DNA from: Valencia hispanica
Lineage: Eukaryota > Chordata > Actinopteri > Cyprinodontiformes > Valenciidae
Direction of reading: 5' to 3'
Length of the DNA stretch: 64,000 nt
Assembly (NCBI GenBank): GCA_963556495.2
Contig: OY747713.1
Span: 4,561,821-4,625,820 of the forward strand
In this document: piece after piece, positions 1-12,125 of the stretch
Position numbering within the stretch: position 1 is the stretch's first letter
Layout: the number at the start of each line of letters is the position of its first letter
Translations under genes and position numbers: made by a program
The notes under the pieces: model-generated
Databases searched by the model: none
The model's input: only the letters and a program-made list of their open reading frames with translations
Told to the model about the DNA's origin: nothing

Positions 1-25
1 GAGCTTTTATCTTTAGTAGCCTGGG

Positions 26-958
26 TGTCAGGGTCTTATTTTTGTTTGTTCTTTTATTTTGGTTTGTTTCTTTATCTTATTTTTTGCTTGTGTTTACTGT
101 GTTCTCCTGGCTCAGTGAATTAGACTCACCTGGTTCACCCGGGTTCTTCTGTAGGTAGACACTCCATCTGTTAGGACAGCTAGTTTGTGATTTGAGTTTC
201 CTTCTACTTAGTGATATGTTTTGTTTTTTTCTTCCACTACGTTTTCTCCCCTTTTCCTGTTTTTCCCTCATGAGTTTGTATTTTGACTTTCTCTTGTTTT
301 TGGGTCATTCCTTATTTAAATACTTAGGCCTTATCCCAGTTACTCCTACATTAGTTTTTCTTATAGGTTCTGTAGAATATTTTACTATTATTTTACTGTT
401 TTGATCTTTTATTAGTTATTTCTTTATCTCTGTATTCTTTTAGCTTTGCTTGACTTTTCTCTGATTTAAGTTCTTTCTAAGGTTTGTACTGGTGTTTCTT
501 TCTGTTCTGTTTTCCCACTGTCCTTCCTGTTATATTTATTAGTGCTTTTACTTTCCCTTAGGCGCCTCTATTCTTATTCCCTTAGATCTCTTTCATCCTA
601 GTTACCTTAGAGTTAGTTCTACTTTTCTCAGTTATAATTATTTGCTGTCCAGTCTTCTCTTAAGTTTTTGCCTTTGTTTTCTGGGCAGCGTTTCTCAGTC
701 TCTCTGCTCTTACCCCCACCTGCGTCTGCTTTCACTAACTAGTCCTCAGGTTTCTCTCCGTCATTTCCTCACTCCCTCCTCAGTGTTCAAGCAGTTCTGA
801 TACAGTCACAACTCGCTAGATTCTCCGTCTTTCTGCCTTACTTTCCTGTCTTCTTTCCCTAGCCGGTAGTTCCTCGTGTTTATTGTATTTTGCCTGTTTT
901 CAATAAATCAACTTCTTCTTACCTGTATGCATGTGGGTCCTATCTGCAAAACCTGACA
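26..958 (+). mobile_element. LTR-like block (solo LTR or LTR fragment)
   Basis: The block begins TGTCAGGGTC and ends AAACCTGACA, giving the TG...CA ends and short inverted ends (TGTCAGG/CCTGACA) usual for long terminal repeats. An AATAAA polyadenylation signal sits at 902-907, about 50 bases before the 3' end, as expected for a + strand LTR. The interior is T-rich with no open reading frame. I could not find a clear 4-6 bp target duplication (flanks CTGGG and CCATT), so this could be a fragment of a longer element, and the exact family is not known to me. Confidence 0.5.
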
Positions 959-1390
959 CCATTGTGATTTATCGTTTCTGGTTCCTCCTTTTTTCAACCT
1001 GATTCTACAAGTTTGGGTCCTCATCAACAAATAAAATGCGACACTGATACATTTTTTTATTTTATTTATTTAAATTGCAGCCTGAAAAGCTCACAGCTTC
1101 CTTCAGTCTCCCAGCAAACAGCACAGCCAAACCTTGGAGAAATTTAGCCAGCGCACAGTTACGATGTCCAAGACACTCAAACACAGAACACAGATGAGAA
1201 CGTGGGATTTATGGATGTGGAAAGGAGGAATTGCAGCTGCAGAGCCCAGAGGGTTGCTATAACTTACTGGCAGTGCTGCCAGTTTGCACCGACTGCAGTG
1301 GATGGATGCTCTGCCACTGCAGCCGCCCAACTACCTCACACTCATCCAGGACCCGGATATACTTCCATCACTATAATAAACCACCAAGCA
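959..1390. other. Intergenic, nothing recognised
   Basis: Mixed-composition sequence between the LTR-like block and a LINE-like 3' region. No convincing coding or structural signal. Confidence 0.5.
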
Positions 1391-2130
1391 AGGCAAAGCA
1401 ATTTTATTTGTATAGCACACTTTCAACAACAAGGTAATTCAAGGTGCTTTACATGATTAGAGATAAAATAAAAACAGCAGGAAAACACAGACAAAGTATA
1501 TAAAGTAAAAACAGCAATAAAGCAAGAAGCACACACAAAAACACACAATACATGAAAGCATGACTCAAAGGCAGCTTTAAACAGAAACGCTTTTAGCTTT
1601 GATTTAAAGGAACTCAGTGTTTCAGCAGCTTTGCAGTTTTCTGGAAGTTTGTTCCAGATTAGAGGAGCATAGAAACTGAAAGCTGCTTCTCCATGTTTGG
1701 TTCTGATTCTAGGGATGTTGAGTAGACTGGAATTAAAGGACCTGAGTGGTCTGGGGGGGGTTGCTATAGTAACATTAGATCTTCAGCATACTTTGGTGCT
1801 AAGCCATGTAATGATTTATAAACGAGTAAAAGTATTTAGAAGTCTGTTCTCTGAGCTACAGGGAGCCAGTGTAAGGACTTTAGAACTGGGGTGATGTGCT
1901 CTACTTTCCTGGTTCTAGTGAGGAACACGAGCAGCAGCGTTCTGGATCAGCTGCAGCTGTCTAATTTACTTTTTAGGCAGACCTGTGAAGACGCTGTTGC
2001 ATTAATCAATCCGACTAAAGATAAATGCATGGATGAGTTTTTCGAGGTCCTGTTGCGACATCAGTCCTTTAATCCTAGAAGTGTTCTTCAGGGGATAGAA
2101 GGCTGACCTTGTTATTGCCTTTACCACGAC
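1391..2130 (-). mobile_element. LINE-like 3' region (L2/CR1-type), antisense
   Basis: The + strand starts with AATTTTATTTGTATAGCACA at about 1400, the reverse complement of the tail many fish L2/CR1-type LINEs carry. The following 700 bases have the look of a widespread fish repeat 3' region (phrases such as the block around 1860-2060). Open frames are short and broken, so this is 3' untranslated or decayed sequence and not a gene. Family naming is from memory of fish repeats and needs a repeat-library search. Confidence 0.55.
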
Positions 2131-3469
2131 ACCACTGCACACGTTTTGGGAAATGCTAAGAGGGGTTACAGATCTCTCACATACCACCAAGCGCTCCAGA
2201 TGAAGTCACAAAAGAGCATCCATGTTGTGGCTGGTTTTTAATGCCGTAGCGTGGCCCTTAATCTGGTCTGAAAGGAGCCTTAGAAATAAGATGAGGAAAT
2301 GAGATTACTGTAACACTGTGTTTATTAAAAGGGGGGTTTGACTGGAATCAGAACACTGACACTCTTTACAGGGAGGGTCAGTGCTGAGGAGACTGAGGTC
2401 TTTTAGCGTGAAGGGGGCGTGACATCAGCCATCTTCTGTGGTGTACTTCCTTTCCCCCTCACTCTACAGTGTTCTGTTCCTATTTTTCAGTTTTTATGTT
2501 TTTACCTTAGTTGGATTTGTTCCGTTTACCTTAAGACTTGCTGCTCATATACCTGAATTTCCCCACTGTAGGATATTAAAGGGTATTTCTATTCTAAAGC
2601 TCCGCACTCTGGCAGATTTATTATTGTTAAACGGTGAAAGTCTCCAGTTTGCACACTTTTGGACAACTACTTGCTTCTTACTTTTTTTGGGTTTGGAATC
2701 TGTTGTCATGATGTTACATTTACATGATGCGTACATCATGTTAACTTTGACCTTCATTTCCACTCAGCTGGGACCTGGAATACAGAAACTAAATAGATTA
2801 GGCTTCTTGCCCCAATCGGACCCGCAGTTTACTGCCTGTGAGTTTTAGTTGCAGGGAAATATAGTTGAGGCAAAGCGAGGCCTGTTAGTAACAGGGAGGA
2901 AGATTCAAAGGGGAAACAGCAGCAGCTCTGTGAACAGATGAGTTTTAAATCCTCTCTTTGGAGAATGAAAAGAGTCGCTGCTGTCCAGACTGGACTCCGC
3001 CCGCCTGCCGAGCCTGAATATCAATGAAACAGCCCACCAGCTGCTGCCTTTCCAGCATGGATCAACTCCATCTCCATATCTGAAGGGGAAAAAAAGTGGA
3101 TGTTATTGGATTGGATCTAAGTAATTTCTGTGTTCTAAGCATCAATTAGCTTTGATTTTAAAGGACTGAGTCGGGAAAAGCTCGGCAGATCGTCAGGCAA
3201 GAACTAAAACTTGTTGAACTTTGTCAAACAGTGAGAATCAGTTGCATCTGGGTTCTAACATTATGTACATCAATACAAATCCACATCATGAATGCACAGT
3301 AAGGTTAAAAACGGATGGTAGAAGTAAAAAAACCCAAAAAAAAACAACCCAAAGAGGTTAGGGTAAGAAACAGTCAACTTCGTCTGACACAGAATGAGGA
3401 TAAAATTTGTCCATCATTGCTCAGATTTAACATTTCTTAAAGCAAACACTTAAATAAAATTACATTTTA
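2131..3469. other. Intergenic, nothing recognised
   Basis: No recognised gene. A 136-codon open frame at 2438-2848 is hydrophobic because of T-rich composition and shows no family motif. Confidence 0.5.
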
Positions 3470-3735
3470 TTTAAGGATTCTTCATAAAATCATAAAAAAT
3501 TATGGACAACCCTGAGCATCCTCTTCATGAGACAGTCATACAACAACAGAGCGTCTTCATTCGGAGGCTTCTTCAGTTTCGCTGCAACACAGACCGCTAC
3601 AGGAAATCCTTCCTGCCCACAGCCATCATCATCTACAACAACTCCTTAAAGAATTAATTATATGAGCTACAACACTTTATTTCCCTCTGGGATCAATAAA
3701 GTATTTTTGAATTTGAATTGAAATTGAATCAAAAT
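3470..3735 (+). mobile_element. LINE 3' end fragment
   Basis: The segment reads as the last codons of a LINE ORF2-like protein (a tract resembling the FLPTAI-type C-terminus near 3610-3640). It is followed by a short untranslated tail with an AATAAAG signal near 3698 and then TTTGAATTTGAATTG repeats. Related decayed tails occur at about 36240-36395 and in reverse at 12295-12540. Truncated at the 5' end, as LINE copies usually are. Confidence 0.5.
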
Positions 3736-3904
3736 AAACGGGACGACACAACACCCTTACTCGACTTTGCCGCTGAAGATGGAAACTGTATCTGCTTGTA
3801 ATCTTTTTTGTCATGTTTGCAGCTAAACAGTTTAGCAGATACTGAATTTTGTGTCGTCGGTTCATTTATGTGTCTCAGTGTTCATCTAGCTGCTGAAGAA
3901 TTTG

Positions 3905-4330
3905 CTCCTTCTTCATTATTGCATCCATTTTTTTAATGCACCAGCATCACTTGTAGTGAAACATCCCCGTAGCATGATACTGCCGCCACCATGCTTGACT
4001 GTTTTCATGCTTGAAAGCCTCCAAACAGATTTTTTCTGCTTTTGGTTCATCCTTTCTTTCTTGGCCAGCTTTAAAGCTTTTCTCCTGAACCAACTTGGCT
4101 CAAAGGTGTCTGCTTTGGGAGCAGCGGCTTTTCTTGGTTTGCACCACAGATCCATGTTGAAGTTGGACAGAGACATTGGTTTCCCAGTAGTTTCTAGTTT
4201 TTGCCAGACATGAGCTTCTGTGGTTACTGGTTTGTTCCTGAATGGAACAGATTTTGGTCAGATTGTAGAAACCTGAACATCCCAACAGACCATTGATCCG
4301 AAACTGGTTTTTAGCTGGATAAAACATCCT
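3905..4330 (-). pseudogene. Decayed Tc1-like transposase fragment
   Basis: On the - strand an 86-codon open frame (3916-4176) contains VKHGGGSIMLRGCF, the conserved block of Tc1-like transposases between the first and second catalytic aspartates, where intact relatives have a Trp in place of this Arg. Neither catalytic aspartate nor the glutamate is readable in one frame, and no terminal inverted repeats were found. This is a dead internal fragment. The surrounding sequence up to 4330 looks like the decayed upstream part of the same gene. Confidence 0.6.
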
Positions 4331-4470
4331 TCCTGAACATTACTGTGGAAAAAATAGATTCTTCTTAAAAAAAGCGGAAACTGAGAGTCCTTCAGGTGTT
4401 TTTGATATTAGGTAAGCATATTGGCCAATATGGACGACAGTGTGCACAAATACAGTGTCATCACTCGAAC

Positions 4471-5101
4471 TAGGGCTGGGCGATATGGCCTCAAATCTAT
4501 ATTGCGATATAATCTTAAGCGTGTGCGGTAACGGTACCTATTGCAATATATTATTTTATTTACATATGTCAAAATGACAGTTTATGAAAATTCTCACTTT
4601 TCAGATACATCACAGCAGAACAACAACTTAGAAAAAAGTTTAGAATGTCATTTGAAGAACATTTATTTTATAAAATGCATTTAAAAAATATTCAGATCTT
4701 TTTTTTCAAAAAATACAACACAAAACTTCTCGCAACATAAAGATGAAGATATTTTAAATAAATTAAAAGCTAAATATTATTAAAAAAACACAAAGTTAAA
4801 AATTGTACGCTTTGCTGGTTAGTTATTTATAAATTTAATATCGCTCAAAAATAAACCGGCACATATTTCTATTAAAAATGCTTCAAGTTCAACATGTTTT
4901 TCTTACGTTAGATGGAAAACAACACATTTTAAACTTGCAATATGTAGTGTAAAGACAAACACTGAACATCAGTATTTATCCATCACAGCTTGATGACATC
5001 ATCAAAATGTGCAATTGCGTTAGACCGGTATAATCAAAATCTCCACCTTTGGCTAAATTTATACAAATTCTACCTTATGCCGTTTATATCGCCCACTACT
5101 A
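4471..5101 (+). mobile_element. Non-autonomous hAT-like element, family 1, copy A
   Basis: It starts TAGGGCTGGGCGATATGG and ends with the inverted match ATATCGCCCACTACTA. Sister copies of nearly the same length lie at 24892-25506 and 48904-49520, with a partial one at 54247-54451. There is no transposase. The flanking octamers (ACTCGAAC and CCCAATAC) no longer match convincingly in this copy, but the sister copies show the 8-bp duplication typical of hAT insertions. Confidence 0.7.
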
Positions 5102-5539
5102 CCCAATACTGAATGAAGAGAAAATCAAACATCTGTTCAGTTAAATCATTACCCAAAAATTAATTACTTCATACCCACAATGACTGGATGTAAAACCCTC
5201 TTGGTTTGGTCATCTTATAAACAATTTATTTGTGTTATTTTACAACTTGCTGGTCTGAATTTCTGCACATTTTCCAACAGCACCTGAAAGCAGCATCTTG
5301 AAATGGAACAAATAGTTTAAAAAAATAATTTATGCTCAAAAAAATGCTCTAGAAAATATCATCCAATGACCCAGATGAAAGCTTGTGTGATGCTGCAGCT
5401 CTTAAAATACATGCATGTGAGCATCAGGACCCCACAAATATGCCTGCATGTAACTTAGGCGTCCTCAGTGCTGCCTGCTCCTCCTTTTACTTTCGCATTT
5501 CTTTCACTACAGGCAGCTTAAAGGGACGCCTCGGCCTAA
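5102..5539. other. Intergenic, nothing recognised
   Basis: AT-rich sequence with no recognisable gene or repeat. Confidence 0.4.
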
Positions 5540-5559
5540 AAGGCCCAGGCTGTTACCCT

Positions 5560-5604
5560 GTTGCCATAGTGACGCGGTCTCCTCTGTTTCCATGGCTATA
5601 AAAA
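5560..5604 (+). promoter_or_regulatory. Candidate TATA-type promoter with RFX X-box-like site
   Basis: GTTGCCATAGTGAC at 5560-5573 resembles the RFX X-box, two half-sites split by two bases (one mismatch to the usual second half-site). A TATAAAAA box follows at 5597-5604. A GC-richer, purine-rich stretch follows, with an ATG at 5619 that opens only 40 codons to a TGA at 5739. No splice structure or known product can be named. The motif arrangement could be chance. Confidence 0.3.
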
Positions 5605-5618
5605 GACGAGGAGAAACA

Positions 5619-5945
5619 ATGGCGGTGGGGGTGAGGGGCCGACTCCAGATACAAAAGAGGGGAGAGATCGAGAGAGTTCGAATTTTTAATTTGGAGCAAG
5701 AGAAAAGAGGATCGAGTCGGTACACAGAGAGGAGCGAATGATCAAGAGCGAGGAAAGTAATGATGAGAGGAAAGAAACAGACAAAGAGACGGGGACAGAG
5801 GAATGGGGGGGTTCAAACACAGGCAGGAATGAATGGATGACTTTTAAATGTGAGTGTGAGGGAGGTCGTAACACTGGGGGGAGGAAGAAAAGGAGAGAAA
5901 AACGCAGCAGACGGAGAAGGGAAAGATGAAAAACATTAAGAAAGA
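5619..5945 (+). other. Purine-rich tract (possible untranslated exon)
   Basis: Strongly purine-biased + strand (repeated GAGAG, GGAAAG, AAAGAGA words) directly downstream of the TATA-like box. It may be a simple low-complexity tract or a 5' untranslated region. No coding signal beyond the 40-codon frame. Confidence 0.3.
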
Positions 5946-6359
5946 TAGGCAAAAAGTGCAGCTGAGAGAAAAAAATACCAAACAGAAAAATTGTTGTAAA
6001 AACAGACAGAGTGGCTGATTAAAAATGAACATTTAGACAAATCAGAAAAAGAAACACAACCAAAAGCATAAATCATCAAAGTAAAGCAGCTCTGGTTAAC
6101 GTTTACTCTCTTGCAGCCGTTGCTGCTCTTTAAAGTCTAATTCCTACATTTCCCACAATGCAAAACACAACGCTTCGTGTTGCATTCAGTGTCCGTCAGA
6201 ATCAGTAACTCAAATCCTGGCTGCCTTGTGTATAATCAACAAAACACGCTTGTTAGATCCATCCATCCGTCCGAATGACCCACGTTTTGGATCATTGTGC
6301 TGCAGAAAGATCCAATTAAGATTTTTATTTAAAATATCCTAGTTTTTCAAAAAGTAAAT

Positions 6360-6660
6360 AATGGCAGTTTTTTGAGGGTCTTTGACAGACAAACTGGCCC
6401 ACAGCATCACAGATCCTCCACCATGCTTTGCTTCTGAAAACTAGGCGTTATTCTGTTCTGATCAAAGCAAACGATCCCAGTTAAAGTTTCACATCTGCAA
6501 CGTTTGTGATGGCAGAACAGAAAAGGGCCAAACAACCAGTTAGCATTGATAGCATCAAATGGTAGTTTTTGTTTTTTCTTTCCTCCCTGTGCGCTGTGGA
6601 GAAATACGTTATGCAACTGTTTGCTGACTTCCGAAGATCAACACATATCTGCCTTACTTA
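6360..6660 (-). pseudogene. Possible Tc1-like transposon relic
   Basis: CACAGCATCACAGATCCTCC followed by ACCATGCTT (6402-6430) is the reverse-strand signature of the glycine-rich GGGS block of some Tc1-like transposases. The rest is too decayed to read, with a short broken frame at 6407-6616 on the - strand. No terminal repeats seen. Confidence 0.35.
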
Positions 6661-8140
6661 AACGGCATGTTCTCTCGCCTTTCCCATTTTGAAGAGCGGC
6701 TAAGAGAAGCGGGCCTCCGTGTCGTGTCATATTTAATCCCTAGGGAAACCGAAAATTATGGGTCACTGATTAAAAGTTTCTTTAAAATAATTGACGTGTA
6801 AATTAAGACTAAAAAAATCTTCAGATCTATTTATTTGTAGGATTTTAGAGGTGCTGATAAACAATTATTCAGTGTCAGATTATGCTGCTGCAGTAAAAGG
6901 TGAGTTTGTTTTATTCACCAGTTCTGCTGATAAGAGTTGAGGCTGAAATGCTTCCTTTTCTATTCACTAGACAGCAGCACAGCACCGATTTTCTGATTTA
7001 TTCGTCGTCATCGATGCCTTCTCCACATATTTTCCCTGTGGTACCTTCTTTTTTTTGGGGTTTATTTTTAATCACTGATTGAGTTTGCCTTCAAAAGTCC
7101 AAACTGTGGAGCAGTACAGACACTAATCCGAGTCACACGTCGTCGACTCAGAGAAAAGGTTTGATTCAATTTCCTGAGAGCTATTTAAACCCAGAGTTTC
7201 ATTGGTCTGAGTTTAGAGAAGAATGCACGAGTGGGTGGAATCAAGGACTGTTTTAAACTTTTTTTTATTTAGGGAGAAAATATTTGTTTCTCGTGCTCCA
7301 GCTGAAGTCTCTCTGAAGCTGAGGTGTCGTCATGCTGATGTGTTGAGGACTCGATGTCCTTTTGGCTCTAAAAGCACATTCATTCTGCAGCTGGACTCTT
7401 TATGCAGCACAGACTGAATACATGCATACACTCACACCAAAGGCCAGTTCATTTGCACATTTCTCAACGGGTTGGAGGAAGTCTGAGTCCCTGGAGAGAC
7501 ACGGTTCACGCACTGGGAGGAACTCTCATTCATCCATTCAATTTGGATGCACTCAGCATCATTCTTAGAGCTACTTTTGATCATTTTCCTTATTTAGTTT
7601 GGAAAAATTTGCTGAACTTGACGCCTCTTCACTTTTTAACCACATTGTCACTCTGCTTAAACAAAATGAAGCATCATATTTTCTCTGTCTGTTCGACGAG
7701 ATTTCGCAGGCCAGCGTATCTCGGCTCTGTCGATATAAACACATGGTTTTAAATCAGATCTGATTCACACGGAGCCCTGCAGTCACCAGATGTTTCTTCA
7801 GTTTAATTAACTGATTACTGATGTGCAGCACCCCAGGCGTCTGAGTTAGGCTCTGTGGAGCTCAGGGTCTACATCTCAAGGCTGAAACAGAAGAAGCACT
7901 TGTAAAATGTGGGTTTAGTGAGTGATTATATGTTGTAACAGTAGCGTACAATCTTTAATAGTATCAGTGGAACCGTCTGATGTGTCACTAAAATCCAGCT
8001 GGAAGTGTCTTTCTTCTGTTATTGCTGTTCCAGTTGTTCGGTCTAACGGTTTTTTTGTAATTTGAGTTTTGATTTTGGATTTTTTTGGGATAAATATGTT
8101 TATAGTCCCTTCAGTGTTTCATAACAATGAGAATACTAAA
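6661..8140. other. Intergenic, nothing recognised
   Basis: Several short overlapping frames (for example 7402-7752) but no protein family motif, splice pattern or repeat ends recognised. Confidence 0.4.
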
Positions 8141-8745
8141 GAGTAAAAACCCACAAAAAATAAAAACAGAAAATTATTAATGAAATAATAATAATAATAA
8201 TAATAAAAAAACCAAAAGAAAAAATATTAGAAAAATAATAAATACTAGAATAATAATAATAATGAAATAAGATGAGAATTTAAAATTAAAATAATAATGA
8301 AAAAGTAAAAATAGAAAAAATGATTAATTTGAAATAAATATTTGAAGAAAAAATGAAATAAGATTATAAACAAAAAATACTAACAAGAAAAAAACTAATA
8401 AATGCAAAATAAAACTAAATGATAGAAAAATATCAAAATTAAATGAGAATACTAAATAAAATATTGCGAAAATAAAATCACAAAATAAAACCTAATAATG
8501 AACTAAACATAAATTTCAGAAAAAGATAAAATATGAACTAAGACAATAATTTAAACTAAAAATGATAAGTAAAATAAAACTGCATAATAAAAAAAATACT
8601 TAACTAAAAATAAATTATAGAAAAACAATAAAATGGAATAAGATTAGAATATTAACTAAAAATAATCATAAAAATAAAATTCAAACATATTATTGAACTA
8701 AAAATCAATAATAGAAAAAGAATCAAAATGCTAAATAAAATAAGA
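8141..8745. repeat. A-rich degenerate low-complexity repeat
   Basis: Roughly 600 bases built from AATAATAAT, AAATAAAAT, ACTAAAAAT and AGAAAAAATA words on the + strand with almost no C or G. It looks like an old expanded A-rich tract, perhaps a decayed tandem array. No single clean unit length can be given. Confidence 0.65.
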
Positions 8746-10375
8746 AAAACAATGGACGGATTGCCATTGCAATCATCACAGCTGCACAGTGCAGCAGATT
8801 AGAATCACAACTATGAAAATGAAGAAGTAATAAATTAAATTAGGCCCAGCTGAAAATATTCAAGGACCTGTTTAAATTAAAATTCTTCTGTTATGTGTTT
8901 TATGCTTTTCTAATAGGGTTCTTGTGGCTTTACAGTAATTGCATGTCGCTGCTTTGAAAGGTTTTCGACCAGTTTTCTTAGTGAGTCCTAACTGAACCCA
9001 AATACTGATCTGTTTGGTCAAACTAATTTTTTTTAATTAATAAATGTACAAATCTCACCCATTTACTTTTAATCCCCGGCAGAGTCATTGGAAACTGTAC
9101 ACTTTAGTAAAAACTGAATAATTCTTGCTGTTTGATGAGGAGTTTTGTCTTTGTTGAAGAAGTGAAAAGACCTTTAGCTGAAACAACAGTTAATTATATC
9201 AGTGTATGAAACGTTTAGCTCAGTCTACATGTGTTTGGCTGAAAAGAGGTGAACGGCTTTAAACCGGAGGGATGGATGAATCGTCGGGTTGTAGAAAGGA
9301 GGTTTTCTTTTTGGACAGCCTTCCTCTCATCCATCGTTCAGCTTGTTTATGTCAGCACCAGTCAAAGCTGCACAGAAAGGCTTTTCCACATCAGGTTTGA
9401 AAGTACCTTCATGCATCTTTTATATCTATCCAGTATTGATCCTGCATGACGTCCACGACATCTCCTTTGATTACCGGCATCTCCTGAACTTTCTTTTGTA
9501 GAAACAAGTGAAGTAGTAAAGTTTGGAGCTGAATGGGACTGCCATGGAGATTCATTTTATAGATGTTTTTATGTGTCTGTATGGGATGAAATGACTTCAT
9601 CTTGAAACATTTCCACTGCTTTACATGGTCTGACCCTCTATTGGAAGGTCATCTGCTGAGGTGGGTTCACCAACATCACTGAGTCAAACTCTCATAAAGA
9701 GCTAATGTTATATCATTTAATCATGCAAAGAGAGTTTATTGAAGAAAATGAAAGCTGGGTCGAAGGGTGATTAAGCCAGTGGACCACCTTCTATATTCGT
9801 AACACAATTAGCCTGTAGGTGGCAGCGTCCTTCAACAGCGAATCTATCTTTTAACCATAGAAAGGTGAGCAGGACCCTGGGTGGCGATTATAAACATTTC
9901 TTTCTGAGAAGTTTATAAAACAAAGAAAAGAGGGAGAATTTGCTAGAAAAAAATGGATGCGGACAAAAACTAAAACGGTTTCTTCTGTCCTTTTTATCTA
10001 TTCACCCTCATTCTGATTCCACTGAGACACAAAGACTGACCTCAACACCGTGGTAAATAAAACTTGAGTGGCATTTAAGCCCAAATATTTCAGGATTACA
10101 CCTAAAATAAGTTTTATTTCCACTCTCGTTTCAGTTATCTAAAGATCCATCATCCACAGCATTGGGTTTGATTTGATTTATGGTCATTTCTTTTGTTTTT
10201 AATCAAAGAAGAGGTAAAATCTGGACAGAAAAATAATAAAATCCAGGTGAAAATAAATAAATTAATAAATATATCATGATAATCCAGGCTTTTATACATA
10301 TTTTCAGGCTGTATTTTGCTCAACAAAGCAATAAGCTGTAGAAAAGAGACACAAAAATCTGAAAAGCAATCAGTC
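8746..10375. other. Intergenic, nothing recognised
   Basis: No gene or repeat recognised. Confidence 0.4.
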
Positions 10376-10517
10376 AGGTTTCTCTGCTCTGTCTTCTCGA
10401 ACCCCCAGACGGTCGTGGCAGATGGCCTCTTGTACTGAGCCTGGTTCTGGTTCTGCTGGATGTTTCTTCCTGTTAAAGGGGAGTTTTTCCTCTCCACTGT
10501 CGCTACATGCTTGCTTA
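10376..10517 (+). mobile_element. LINE-like 3' region, left part (split by insertion)
   Basis: Matches, on the + strand, the reverse complement of 39270-39416 in this window, including the common fish motif around GAGTTTTTCCTCTCCACTGT. It is interrupted at CTTGCTTA (10510-10517) by a hAT-like element and resumes at 11709. Together the two halves form one 3' repeat unit. Confidence 0.75.
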
Positions 10518-11708
10518 TAGGGTGGTCTATTGGCAAGAATCTGGTGGTACGATATGCACCACAATACAGGGGAGGCAATACGATTTATTGCCATATATTG
10601 CGATATGAGTAAGACTATATATTGTGATTTTTAATAAACTTTATTTAACTGTAGAAAAACTGTCACAGCGTTCTAAACACTCCAACCTGTTTCATACTTT
10701 AACGCATCCAGTTTTATTACTAGATCTAGTTGATCCACTGGAATGAAGAAGGTGAAAACAGCCACAAACTACCAGTTATACTTTTAATTTTACTACAAAA
10801 ATGACTGTCATCATTAATGTTTACATTCAAATTCTAAAAAATAAATTAAAGAAATCGCTACATTGCTTTTGAATATCGAACCAACGAAAAAAAGGGTTTT
10901 CGATTTTCTTTTATGTTTATGTTTATGTTTTCTTTTCTATTTAGGCCAAAAATAACACCTTACCATTTAATTTAAAAAAAAAATTTTTTTTAATTTTAAT
11001 TTTAATTTTACAGCATGTCCACTATAGTGGACAAAGAGACGATTCAAGTCTAAATACAACTGGTTTTAAAACAAAAAAATGAACAGCATCTGATGACATT
11101 AACCCAAGTAAACATTTAACTTGATCAAAAGACAAAATTCTTCATGAGCTTTTTCTGTCTGACATAACCATGACCAACTTTCCTTTTTCCTTTTCCCCAC
11201 CTGATAGTTCCTCATCTGAACCTCCCTCGACTATCTCGTATGGAATCTTTGCTGCTTCATGTGTTTCTCCTACAACAATGAAGTCATTCAATTCACTAAA
11301 ACCGTCCTGGTGTCCTCCATAATATACATTCATAAAAGAACTGTTAATTCACAAGATAAATCATTTAACTGTTTTCAGAAATCTAAATATTGTTATTGAC
11401 ATGTTATTTAACAAAAATATATAGAATTAGCATGGTAAAAATAGCAAAAGATGAAGATTATTTGACTTATTTCTCATCTTTCCATAAAATGTGGTTGCTG
11501 GTAAGCCAGTCGTTTTGATTGAGGGAAAAAGAGGACTTCCCAGCATGTAAAGCTATCAAATGACACATCACTGGAAAGCCGAGGATGTCCTCTACCAAGT
11601 ACTGTAGGGCTTAATAGGATAACTCAAAATAATAAAAGAAGATAAAGGTGAAGAAAATGTCCACTATAAAGAAGGATTTTGGCATATTGATATTTTCTTA
11701 CATCCCTA
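10518..11708 (+). mobile_element. Non-autonomous hAT-like element, family 2, with extra cargo
   Basis: The element starts TAGGGTGGTC and ends TTACATCCCTA, and is flanked by a perfect 8-bp duplication CTTGCTTA (10510-10517 and 11709-11716), the hAT signature. The interrupted LINE tail exists uninterrupted, as CTTGCTCA, in the reverse copy near 39285-39292, so the insertion boundaries are directly visible. A sister copy at about 60788-61149 shares the first 370 and last 30 bases but lacks about 800 bases present here (roughly 10886-11680). That extra piece holds a palindrome TGTCCACTATAGTGGACA (11015-11032) and a 63-codon acidic open frame on the - strand (11142-11333) that I do not recognise. 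No transposase is readable. Confidence 0.85.
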
Positions 11709-11963
11709 CTTGCTTAGTATGAAGGATAGCTGTGAAGTCAACGACACAACGCAGGCGACTGTCTACTGCCGTGTTATTCGTTCAGGAGGAGTGAATGCTG
11801 CAAGTCAATGACTCGATGCAATCTGCTGGGATTTCTTGAATAAAAAAGCTTTTAAACTGATTGGAATGTTTGTACACTTGAATTGAAATGACTTTTCTTG
11901 TAAAGTGCCTTGAGATGGCATCTGTTATGAATTGGCGCTATATAAATAAACTGAATTGAATTG
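11709..11963 (+). mobile_element. LINE-like 3' region, right part and tail
   Basis: Continues the repeat broken at 10517 and ends with GTGCCTTGAGATGGCATCTG, then GGCGCTATATAAATAAACTG and a GAATTGAATTG tail. This is a very common fish LINE 3' terminus; the reverse-strand paralogue is at 39062-39416. Confidence 0.75.
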
Positions 11964-12125
11964 TAGTAGTGCTGAATTATATAAAGTAAAAATTAGTGAT
12001 CAAAGGTAAACTTTGTGCAGTGAATAAATCATATAGATTACAATTTTATTTTATTTAAATAGAACAATAACAAATAAATCAGTGGTAGAGTAGAATAAAT
12101 ATTCAGATACTAATTATGAATAGTA

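Noticed and set aside
2438..2848. 136-codon hydrophobic frame
   Set aside because: Hydrophobicity follows from T-rich codons; no signal, motif or splice support.
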